The notes under the pieces: generated by a model | What the model was told of the DNA's origin: nothing | Databases searched by the model: none | What the model saw: only the letters and a program-made list of their open reading frames with translations | Shown here: positions 1 through 6,761 of the stretch, piece after piece | How the letters are laid out: each line of letters begins with the position of its first letter | How positions within the stretch are numbered: position 1 is the stretch's first letter | Position numbers and translations under genes: made by a program | Source: Nonomuraea guangzhouensis | GTDB lineage: Bacteria; Actinomycetota; Actinomycetes; Streptosporangiales; Streptosporangiaceae | Direction of reading: 5' to 3' | Assembly (NCBI RefSeq): GCF_019396345.1 | Contig: NZ_JAHKRM010000045.1 | Span: forward strand, 31,625-95,624 | Length of the DNA: 64,000 bases

Positions 1-761
1 AACAGGAAGACCTTGGCGACGATCAGCATCACGGCGGCGAACACCCCGCCGATCAGCCCGGCGATCACGCCCTCCATGACGAAGGGCAGCTGGATATAGA
101 GGTTGGACGCCCCGACCAACCGCATGATGCCGGTTTCCCGGCGGCGGTTGAACGCCGACAGCCGCACGGTGTTGCCGATCAGCAACGCGGCCGCCAGGAC
201 CAGGACGATCGCCACCGCCAGCGCGGCGGATCTCAGCTTGTCGAGCAAGCCGAAGAGCTTGTCCACCAGGTCCTTCTGGTTCGTCACCTGCGCCACGCCT
301 GGCTTGCCCGTGAGCGCCTGAACCACCGGTTGGTAGTTGTTGGGGTCCTTCAGCTTGACGCGGAAGGAGGCGGGCATGTCGTCGACCGTGGTCGCGTCGA
401 CGAGCGCCTTGTTGGCACCGTAGGACTTCTGGAAGTTGGCGTAGGCCTGGTCCGGGCTCTCATAGAGAACATTCTCGACCCCGGACATGCCCTGGATCTC
501 GGCCTGCAGAGCCTTGCTCTGCTGAGGGCTGATCGGCTTGCCCTTGCAGTTGGGCATCGTGGGGTTCTTGCCGCAGAGGAAGACCGATACCTCGACCTTG
601 TCGTACCAGAAGTCCTTCATCATCGTGACCTGGGCGTTGATCATCAGGCCGATGCCCAGCATCGCCATGCCGACGGCCACGGTGATGACCACCGCGAGCG
701 TCATGGTCAGGTTGCGACGGAGGCCGATCCAGACCTCGGAGAAGATGAAATTCGCCCGCAT
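1..761 (-). CDS. ftsX: Cell-division ABC transporter permease FtsX (3' part beyond window)
   Basis: Reading leftward from an ATG at 761, the protein begins MRANFIFSEVWIGLRR and has one N-terminal membrane segment, a periplasmic loop with two cysteines (CGKNPTMPNC), and then FtsX-type membrane segments with the motif FNRRRETGIMRLVGAS just before the edge. FtsX is the membrane partner of FtsE and, in actinobacteria, couples the divisome to peptidoglycan hydrolases. At least 253 residues are present; the last membrane helix and stop lie outside. The start is 20 bp after the ftsE stop with GGGAGC upstream, so both are cotranscribed. Family identity is very secure. Confidence 0.96.
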   Translation of the reverse strand, partial: MRANFIFSEVWIGLRRNLTMTLAVVITVAVGMAMLGIGLMINAQVTMMKDFWYDKVEVSVFLCGKNPTMPNCKGKPISPQQSKALQAEIQGMSGVENVLYESPDQAYANFQKSYGANKALVDATTVDDMPASFRVKLKDPNNYQPVVQALTGKPGVAQVTNQKDLVDKLFGLLDKLRSAALAVAIVLVLAAALLIGNTVRLSAFNRRRETGIMRLVGASNLYIQLPFVMEGVIAGLIGGVFAAVMLIVAKVFL

Positions 762-781
762 GTTCTGTCTACTGCTCCCTG

Positions 782-1471
782 TCAGTACGCCTGGCCGTAA
801 ACGCCACGCGACTGGTCGCGGACGATCTTGCCGTCCTCCAGCTCCACGACGCGCTTGCGCATGGAGTCGACGATGGCCGCATCGTGCGTGGCCATGACGA
901 CCGTAGTGCCAGTCCTGTTGATCCGGTCGAGCACCTTCATGATGCCGATGCTCGTCGCGGGGTCGATGTTGCCCGTCGGCTCGTCGGCCAGCAGGATCAT
1001 GGGCCGGTTGACGAAGGCGCGGGCCATGGCGACGCGCTGCTGCTCGCCGCCTGACAGCTCGTCGGGCATCCGGTGGGCCTTGCCTTCCAGGCCGACCAGC
1101 TCGATGACCTCGGGCACCACCTTGCGGATGAACCGCCGTGGCTTACCGATGACCTCGAGCGCGAACGCCACGTTCTCGTAGACGTTCTTGTTCGGGAGCA
1201 GCCTGAAGTCCTGGAACACGCAGCCGATGCGGCGGCGCAGGTGCGGCACCTTGAAGTTGGAGAGGCGAGCCAGATCCTTGCCGGCGACGTGGATCGCACC
1301 GGAGTTGGGCCGCTCCTCCTTCAGGACCAGGCGCAGGAAGGTGGACTTGCCTGATCCCGAAGGACCGACGAGGAACACGAACTCGCCCTTGTCCACGTCA
1401 ACGGAGACATGGTCGAGAGCGGGTCGGTTCTGGTTCGTGTAGACCTTGGTGACATTATCGAAATGGATCAC
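782..1471 (-). CDS. ftsE: Cell-division ATP-binding protein FtsE
   Basis: This 229-aa ABC ATPase has Walker A GPSGSGKST (about residues 36-44), the LSGGEQQR signature and Walker B ILLADEPTGNID, all typical of FtsE. It is the cytoplasmic ATPase of the FtsEX divisome complex. The start codon is GTG; no Shine-Dalgarno sequence is visible. A TAGACT -10-like hexamer on the minus strand (forward AGTCTA at 1491-1496) would give a leader of only about a dozen nucleotides. The order prfB-ftsE-ftsX on the minus strand is the classic actinobacterial arrangement, but here a 63-aa plus-strand gene lies between prfB and ftsE. Confidence 0.97.
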   Translation of the reverse strand: MIHFDNVTKVYTNQNRPALDHVSVDVDKGEFVFLVGPSGSGKSTFLRLVLKEERPNSGAIHVAGKDLARLSNFKVPHLRRRIGCVFQDFRLLPNKNVYENVAFALEVIGKPRRFIRKVVPEVIELVGLEGKAHRMPDELSGGEQQRVAMARAFVNRPMILLADEPTGNIDPATSIGIMKVLDRINRTGTTVVMATHDAAIVDSMRKRVVELEDGKIVRDQSRGVYGQAY

Positions 1472-1490
1472 GAGAGCATCACGGCATGCC

Positions 1491-1496
1491 AGTCTA
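1491..1496 (-). promoter_or_regulatory. Putative -10 element for ftsEX
   Basis: Minus-strand TAGACT fits the actinobacterial TANNNT -10 consensus and sits 20 bp before the ftsE GTG. The same 11-mer CAGTCTAGGGG occurs twice in this gap (1490-1500 and 1600-1610), giving two possible minus-strand -10 boxes 110 bp apart. No good -35 was found for either. Confidence 0.4.
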
Positions 1497-1658
1497 GGGG
1501 TCAGGACGGAAGCGAGGGTGGCACATGCCCACTTCCCGCCACACGCCTATCGGGGACGCCTTTCTTTACTGATGATCGACGTTCCGATTGGCCAGAGCAC
1601 AGTCTAGGGGGAAGACTGGCATGGAACGTCCATAACGGAAACAAAACGATTGTGCGGC

Positions 1659-1664
1659 TAGACT
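1659..1664 (+). promoter_or_regulatory. Putative -10 element of the 63-aa zinc-ribbon gene
   Basis: TAGACT ends 10 bp before the ATG at 1675, so transcription would begin within about four bases of the start codon. This implies a leaderless or nearly leaderless mRNA, which is common in actinobacteria and agrees with the lack of a ribosome-binding site. Confidence 0.4.
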
Positions 1665-1674
1665 TGGGGCTGAC

Positions 1675-1866
1675 ATGAGTTGCCAACACCTCGTATGCGC
1701 GCAGTGCGCCCACCCGGTCATCGAGGGCCGCTGCCCCCTGTGCCGTGCCAACCGCGAGCGGATGCACAACCACGGCTTCGCCGGGCTGTCACCTGCCCTG
1801 ATCGTCATTCTGCTGGTCGTGCTGCTCTTCGTGGCCCTAGTGCTCAAGCACCTAAGCGGGCTCTGA
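1675..1866 (+). CDS. Small zinc-ribbon membrane protein (63 aa)
   Basis: The N-terminal half has five cysteines, including two CxxC pairs (CAQC at 8-11 and CPLC at 20-23) that look like a zinc ribbon. The C-terminal half is one hydrophobic helix (about residues 38-60, LSPALIVILLVVLLFVALVL). The predicted product is a single-pass membrane protein with a cytoplasmic zinc knuckle; I know no assigned function. It lies divergent from ftsE and overlaps the 3' end of prfB by 15 bp in convergent orientation. The clear domain split, cysteine spacing and upstream TAGACT box support a real gene despite its size. Confidence 0.72.
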   Translation: MSCQHLVCAQCAHPVIEGRCPLCRANRERMHNHGFAGLSPALIVILLVVLLFVALVLKHLSGL

Positions 1867-2967
1867 TTCCTGCCTGCGCATCCAGCGGATCTCGGACTCG
1901 ATGAACTCATCGATGTCGCCGTCGAGAACGGCGGTCGGGTTGCCCGCCTCCGTGCCCGTGCGCAGATCCTTCACGATCTGGTAGGGATGCAGCACATAGT
2001 TGCGGATCTGGGTGCCCCACGACGTGGTCGAGGCGCCCCGCAGCTCGGACATGCGCTCCGCCTCCTCCTGCCGCTTGCGCTCCAGCAGCTTGGCCTGCAG
2101 CACGTTCATCGCCGAGGCGCGGTTCTGGAGCTGCGAGCGCTCGTTCTGGCAGGAGACCACGATGCCGGTCGGCAGGTGGGTGATGCGGACCGCGGAGTCG
2201 GTCGTGTTGACGCCCTGGCCGCCGGGTCCCGACGAGCGATAGACGTCGATGCGGAGCTCGTCCTCGTTGATGTCGATGTGGTCGGTCTGCTCGACGACCG
2301 GCACGATGTCGACCCCGGCGAACGACGTCTGCCGGCGGCCCTGGTTGTCGAACGGGCTGATGCGGACCAGACGGTGGGTGCCGTGCTCACCGCGGAGCGT
2401 GCCGTACGCGTAGGGGGCCTTGATCGTGAACGTGGCCGACTTGATGCCGGCCTCCTCCGCGTAGGAGGTGTCGTAGACCTCGGTCGGATAACCCTTGCGC
2501 TCGGCCCAGCGGATGTACATGCGCAGCAGCATCTCCGCCCAGTCGGCGGCGTCGACGCCGCCGGCCTGCGAGTTGATGGTGAGCAGCGCCTCACGCGCGT
2601 CGTAGGGGCCGGACAGGAGTGTGCGGACCTCCAGCGCGCCGATGTCGGACCGGAGCGAGACCAGCTCCTTGTCGGCCTCGGTCCTGGTGTCCTCGTCGCC
2701 TTCTTCGGCGGCCAGCTCGTAGAGGACGCTCAGGTCGTCGAGGCGGCGCACCAGCCCTTCGACGCGGTTGAGCTCGCCCTGCATGTGTGAGAGCTTGCTG
2801 GTGACCTTCTGCGCCTGCTCGGGGTCGTCCCACAGGTCAGGCGCGGCGACCTGGTCCTCCAGCTCCGCGATCTGCTTGCGCATGGCGCCGAGGTCGAGCA
2901 CGTCCTGGATGCTCCGCAGGGTGCCCGCGAGCTCGTTGATCTCTTCTGCTGGATCGATACCTGCCAC
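1852..2967 (-). CDS. prfB: Peptide chain release factor 2
   Basis: The 371-aa product has the GGQ peptidyl-hydrolysis loop (SGPGGQGVNTTDSAVRI) and the SPF stop-codon recognition motif (RISPFDNQGRRQTSF) that marks RF2, which reads UGA and UAA. The start is taken as GTG 2967 because VAGIDPAEEI aligns with the usual actinobacterial RF2 N terminus; the purine stretch GGGAGG ends only one base upstream, unusually close. A TTG at 2979 with GAGGG about ten bases upstream is an alternative. There is no programmed frameshift site: the frame is continuous, unlike E. coli prfB. Confidence 0.96.
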   Translation of the reverse strand: MAGIDPAEEINELAGTLRSIQDVLDLGAMRKQIAELEDQVAAPDLWDDPEQAQKVTSKLSHMQGELNRVEGLVRRLDDLSVLYELAAEEGDEDTRTEADKELVSLRSDIGALEVRTLLSGPYDAREALLTINSQAGGVDAADWAEMLLRMYIRWAERKGYPTEVYDTSYAEEAGIKSATFTIKAPYAYGTLRGEHGTHRLVRISPFDNQGRRQTSFAGVDIVPVVEQTDHIDINEDELRIDVYRSSGPGGQGVNTTDSAVRITHLPTGIVVSCQNERSQLQNRASAMNVLQAKLLERKRQEEAERMSELRGASTTSWGTQIRNYVLHPYQIVKDLRTGTEAGNPTAVLDGDIDEFIESEIRWMRRQESEPA

Positions 2968-3014
2968 GCCTCCCAAGGGTACGCGACCCTCGCGGGCCCG
3001 AATAACATGGCCAC

Positions 3015-4031
3015 GTGCGTAGTTTCGGTCGGCGGAGAGTGCTGGCGCTCGCCGCCGGTCTGCTGGCTGCGGCGGTCGGCTGCTCGGCCGCGTCCCCGTC
3101 CACGCCCAGTCAGGTGGCCGCGACCACGAGCGCACCCGTGACCCCGTCGCCCTCGGCGACCACCCCGCTGATCACGCCGGTCGAGGCGGCCAAGGTGTTC
3201 ACCACCTTCACCGCCACCGACGACCTGCTGCGGGCCGGCGGCGACCTGCGGCTGGCGATGGAGCTGACCCGCGACGCGGAGGCGCAGCTCACCTCGGCCG
3301 ACTTCCTGTCGACGGGCAACCGCCCGTCCCGCTACACGTGGGGCACGCCGACGCTGTTCGTGCCGCGGTTCAGGCACGACGAGGGGGCGCCCTGGTTCAC
3401 GGTGCTGACCACGCGCAACGGCCATCCGACGCTGCTGACGTTCGCCAGGGCCGACGACTGGCGGCTCAGCTCGGCGACACAGCTGCTGCCGGGGCAGGAC
3501 CCGCCGCACATCCAGCTCGACGCGGAAGGCTACGCGACGGCGCTCGCGCCCGACGACAAGAGCGTCACGATCAGCCCGCAGTTCATGGGCCCGCTGCACG
3601 CCACGGTGGCGGAGGCGGGCGAGACGGGCGTGGCGGCCGGCCTGCTCGAACGCGGCCCCTACACGACGGACGTGGCCGAGCAGATCACCACCGACCGGGA
3701 GCGGGCCAAGATCGGCGGCTTCAGCTACGACTCGATCTTCAGCGCGGGCGACTACCCGGTCTACGCGCTGCGCATGGTGGACGGCGGGGCGCTGATCCAG
3801 TACGCCATGACGCGCACGACGACCACCACGGTGGAGACGGACAAGGCCGACTTCGTCCCGGTGCCCGAGGCGGCCCGCTGGCTGTATCACAACGACAAGG
3901 CGCGGCGGTTCCTGAAAACCACAGAGATCAACCAGTACGCGACCGTGGTCCCTCGCTCCGGCACACCGACTCCCGCTGCGATCATCGCCCACATCGGGTC
4001 CCTCACCAAAGCCGTTGGTGGAGATCCGTAA
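3015..4031 (+). CDS. Putative secreted lipoprotein, function unknown
   Basis: A 338-aa protein with a basic N terminus, hydrophobic core and lipobox LAAAVGC (Cys about residue 23), followed by a Ser/Thr/Pro linker, so it should be lipid-anchored outside the membrane. The rest is a soluble domain of about 280 residues that I do not recognise; it resembles the many actinobacterial 'hypothetical lipoproteins' beside prfB. The start is GTG at 3015, 47 bp from the divergent prfB start, with no evident ribosome-binding site. A dispersed palindromic repeat begins 14 bp after its stop. Confidence 0.85.
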   Translation: MRSFGRRRVLALAAGLLAAAVGCSAASPSTPSQVAATTSAPVTPSPSATTPLITPVEAAKVFTTFTATDDLLRAGGDLRLAMELTRDAEAQLTSADFLSTGNRPSRYTWGTPTLFVPRFRHDEGAPWFTVLTTRNGHPTLLTFARADDWRLSSATQLLPGQDPPHIQLDAEGYATALAPDDKSVTISPQFMGPLHATVAEAGETGVAAGLLERGPYTTDVAEQITTDRERAKIGGFSYDSIFSAGDYPVYALRMVDGGALIQYAMTRTTTTTVETDKADFVPVPEAARWLYHNDKARRFLKTTEINQYATVVPRSGTPTPAAIIAHIGSLTKAVGGDP

Positions 4032-4044
4032 AACCCTTTTTTTC

Positions 4045-4200
4045 CTTTACGGCCAGCCCGGTGGGCCCCACCCGCCATACGTGGCCGAGCTCTGTCCAGG
4101 GACACGCTCCTCCGGTGGAGGCGGCTGGGCGCCGTGACGTGCGTCTTCTTGGCCCCGACCGTGGTCTACCGAGCCCGTGGCGGCCCGGTGTCCCGCAGGC
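4045..4200 (+). repeat. Dispersed palindromic repeat, copy A (3' of lipoprotein gene)
   Basis: This stretch contains a chain of short dyads: GGTGGGCCCCACC, CCATACGTGG, TGTCCAGGGACA and CTCCTCCGGTGGAG, followed by a shared tail around TGACGTGCGTCTTCTTGGCC. Nearly the same sequence occurs inverted at 6461-6618 and again directly at 39763-39893. It starts 14 bp after a stop codon and is preceded by a T-rich run, so it may act as a transcript 3' end or a REP-like element. No coding function is likely: no frame carries the start and stop consistently between copies. Confidence 0.8.
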
Positions 4201-4452
4201 GCCCGTGCTGGGCGGCCACCCTTCGCCCCACGCCGTGGGCTACGAAGCCCATGACGCCCAGGTGTTCCCCCCTGCGCCGGTAGAGCCGGGCTGCCATTCT
4301 TTGCTCTCGCCGTTGGTTGCCAGCCCCTGGCGCGGGCGCCGGGGAGGTGGCGGCCATCCTTCGCGCCCGCTACGAGCCCGTGATGCGCACCAGCGCCTGT
4401 GGAGGTGGCCAGGCGGCCACCCTCGCCCCCGCGGGGGTCCACCGAGCCCTGG
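4201..4452. other. Non-coding GC-rich gap with degenerate repeats
   Basis: Between repeat copy A and the regulator gene there is no credible gene. Degenerate internal similarity is visible, for example GGCGGCCACCCTTCGCCCC and GGCGGCCATCCTTCGCGCCC about 160 bp apart, each followed by GCTACGA(A/G)CCC(A/G)TGA. Confidence 0.5.
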
Positions 4453-5265
4453 CTATGCGTCAGGAGACCGCAGGCGCTGGAGGGCCTTGTGGGAGGGCGT
4501 GCCGGGGGCGGCTGTGTAGAGGACCAGGCGTTGGTCCGCGCCAGCTATGGGGAGGAAGTCACAGTCCAGTTCCATCGGGCCGGCGATGGGGTGGGTCATG
4601 TGCTTCGTCAGGGTTCGCTGGATTTCGATGTCGCGGGCCGCCCACAAGCCGGCGAACAGGGGGCTGGTCTCTCTCAGGTCGTCGACCAGGGCTCTGATGT
4701 TCGCGTCCGTCGGGTAGCGGCCGGTGGCTCGGAGGTCGGCCACGCACTGGCGGGCGAGTTGGAGCTTGTCGGGCGTCGGGGCCGGGTTGCCGAAGAGCCA
4801 GCGCAACGTGTTGCGTTGCCGGGGCGGCACCTCCGACAGGTCGCCGATCAGGGCGACCAGCATGCGGTTCCAGGCGAGAACGTCGTAACAGGCGTTGATC
4901 ACCATGGCCGGGACGTCGGTGAGCCGGTCCAGCAGGCGCAGGACGTTGGCGGGCACCTCGCGGGCGGGCTCGGCGCGGGCCGGGGACTGGTCGGCCAGCC
5001 GGAGCAGGTAGTCGTGCTCGTCGCCCGTCAGCCGCAGGGCCCGGCCGAGCGCGGTGAGGACCTGGTCCGACGGGTGCGGGCCGCGGCCCTGTTCCAGCCT
5101 GATGTAGTAGTCGACCGAGATGCCGGCCAGCAGCGCGACCTCCTCGCGGCGCAGCCCGGGGGTCTGCCGGCGCGGGCCGGGCGCCAGCCCCACCTCGGCG
5201 GGCTTGATCCGGCCCCGCCGGCTACGCAGAAAGCCGCCGAGTTCCTCCCTGTTCATCCCAACCAT
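4453..5265 (-). CDS. XRE-family regulator with MmyB-like ligand-binding domain
   Basis: The N terminus is a helix-turn-helix of the MmyB class (LGGFLRSRRGRIKPAEVGL, LRREEVALLAGISVDYYIRLEQGR, about residues 8-75). The C-terminal 170 residues form the PAS-like ligand-binding domain of this family, with the usual NACYDVLAWN and ETSPLFAGLW blocks. Such proteins usually control an adjacent oxidoreductase, and here a NAD(P)-binding reductase gene is divergent at 5355, so that gene and autoregulation are the likely targets. ATG 5265 has GGAG about ten bases upstream; an ATG at 5256 is possible. The ligand is unknown. Confidence 0.92.
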   Translation of the reverse strand: MVGMNREELGGFLRSRRGRIKPAEVGLAPGPRRQTPGLRREEVALLAGISVDYYIRLEQGRGPHPSDQVLTALGRALRLTGDEHDYLLRLADQSPARAEPAREVPANVLRLLDRLTDVPAMVINACYDVLAWNRMLVALIGDLSEVPPRQRNTLRWLFGNPAPTPDKLQLARQCVADLRATGRYPTDANIRALVDDLRETSPLFAGLWAARDIEIQRTLTKHMTHPIAGPMELDCDFLPIAGADQRLVLYTAAPGTPSHKALQRLRSPDA

Positions 5266-5354
5266 GATGACCCCGCTCCCTCACGCCTGGTACCCCGAGT
5301 CCCAGCCCTGGCCGTGCCTACCCGCCAGGAACGCCCCCGGACCAGCATGTCCGC

Positions 5355-6179
5355 ATGACGATTCTGGTAACCGGGGCCCGCGGACACGTGGCCCGGAGCC
5401 TCATACAGCAGCTCCTGGAGGCCGGCGAACAGGTCCGCGCCGCCAGCAAAGACCCCGCCGCCGCACATTTGCCCACAGCTGTGGATGTAGTAGCGGCGGA
5501 CGATCCGGCACTCGCGCTGGACGGCGTCGACCGGGTGTTCCTCTACGCCGACCCTCAAGGACTGGACGCCTTCCTGGCACAGGCCCGCGAGGCCGGAGTA
5601 CGCCACGTCGTCCTCCTGTCCGCCGCTCTCGCGGACCCCACGGCCACGGACGCGATCGCCCGCCTGCACGGCGTGGCCGAAGAGTCGGTGACCGCCTCGG
5701 GCCTCCCCTGGACCGCCCTACGCCCAGGCGCGTTCGCCACGAACACCCTCCAATGGGCACCAGAGATCCGCACCGAAGGCAGGGTCACCAACCCGTTCCC
5801 CGACACCCACTCAGCCCCCATCCACGAAGCCGACATAGCGGAAATCGCACTAAATGCCCTGATAGAAGACGGCCACGAGAACGCCGTCTACGAATTGACC
5901 GGTCCCGACTCCATCACCCAGCGCGACCAGCTGAACACAATCGCGCGGACAATCGCCCGGCCACTCGAATGGCATCTGCAGGACCTGGAAACCCACCGCC
6001 AGGTCTTGTCCCGCTGGGGCTCACCAGAAATTGTGGAATCGCTCCTTAAACACTCCGTAGCCGCCACAAACATTCCAGTAACGACAACAAACACCTTCGC
6101 CAAGATAACCGGCAAACACCCCAGATCCTTCGCCCAATGGGCAGAAGACCACAAGGAAGCCTTCACAGGCACGAACTAA
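5355..6179 (+). CDS. NmrA-like NAD(P)-binding oxidoreductase
   Basis: This 274-aa atypical SDR opens with the dinucleotide-binding motif TGARGHVARSLI and keeps the NmrA/quinone-reductase-2 layout: VLLSAALADPTATD, then LPWTALRPGAFATN, and a C-terminal substrate domain. It lacks the YxxxK catalytic pair of classical SDRs, as usual in this group. The substrate cannot be read from sequence; redox sensing or quinone/NAD(P)H chemistry are common roles. It is divergent from the MmyB-type regulator, with only 89 bp between, which suggests direct control by it. Codon use in the last 300 bp is richer in A than that of its neighbours. Confidence 0.88.
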   Translation: MTILVTGARGHVARSLIQQLLEAGEQVRAASKDPAAAHLPTAVDVVAADDPALALDGVDRVFLYADPQGLDAFLAQAREAGVRHVVLLSAALADPTATDAIARLHGVAEESVTASGLPWTALRPGAFATNTLQWAPEIRTEGRVTNPFPDTHSAPIHEADIAEIALNALIEDGHENAVYELTGPDSITQRDQLNTIARTIARPLEWHLQDLETHRQVLSRWGSPEIVESLLKHSVAATNIPVTTTNTFAKITGKHPRSFAQWAEDHKEAFTGTN

Positions 6180-6200
6180 CCCGGCCAGGAGCCAAGGACC

Positions 6201-6234
6201 GGCCACGGCGGGGGCCAAGAACGCGCATGTCACG
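6201..6234 (-). repeat. Partial copy of the dispersed palindromic repeat
   Basis: The block around GGGGCCAAGAACGCGCATGT matches the tail of the dispersed element (compare 6500-6531 and, inverted, 4134-4166). The palindromic part is missing, so this looks like a decayed or truncated copy. Confidence 0.55.
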
Positions 6235-6460
6235 CTCAGTGACCGCCATCGGCGCCCGCGCGTCACGGCCCGGGGCAAAGGGCGCCCCTGGCGGGCCGCC
6301 AACTTCACGCCGCGCCCCAGCGGGCGGATCACCGAAACCGGGCCGAAACCGGGCCGCGCCCCCGTGGCCGGGCCTGCCACCCCGAGGCGGACTCGCGTGG
6401 CCGAGCTGGTGCGTGCTTCGAGGTAGCCCTCGGCGGCCAGTTGCGCCCGCCTCCATCGGC

Positions 6461-6618
6461 GCCTGTGGGGCATCCGCGCGTCGCGGGCTCGGTAGACCAC
6501 GGCCGGGGCCAAGAAGGCGCACGTCACGGCAGTCAGCCATCTCCACCGGAGGAGCGTGTCCCTGGACAGAGCTCGGCCACGTATGGCGGGTGGGGCCCAC
6601 CGGGCTGGCCGTACAAGA
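6461..6618 (-). repeat. Dispersed palindromic repeat, copy B
   Basis: Inverted relative to copies A and D, and closely similar to copy A over about 155 bp including GAGCGTGTCCCTGGACAGAG and CCACGTATGGCGGGTGGGGC. Its orientation is the one expected if it belongs to the 3' end of the leftward glutamate dehydrogenase gene. Confidence 0.8.
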
Positions 6619-6642
6619 TCGAAAAAGAATGAGATCCGGCGC

Positions 6643-6731
6643 TCAGCCGTCTCCACCGGAGGAGCGTGCCCCTGGACAGGCCCCAGCCACGTATGGCGGC
6701 TGGGGCCCACCCGGCTGGCCGTACAAGACCG
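6643..6731 (-). repeat. Dispersed palindromic repeat, copy C (tandem with B)
   Basis: A second, shorter copy starts about 110 bp from B; the core CTCCACCGGAGGAGCGTG lies at 6541 and again at 6651. It has diverged (CCCCAGCCACGTATGGCGGC) and lacks the tail. It ends about 30 bp before the dehydrogenase stop codon at 6762. Together with B and the partial copy it fills much of the 582-bp gap 6180-6761, in which I see no gene. Confidence 0.75.
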
Positions 6732-6761
6732 GCCAGCCCGGGCGGCGCCAACGGAACGACG

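Noticed and set aside
1852..3135. Programmed frameshift or extended N terminus in prfB
   Set aside because: The frame is continuous from GTG 2967 with no internal UGA slip site, and residues before it do not resemble RF2.
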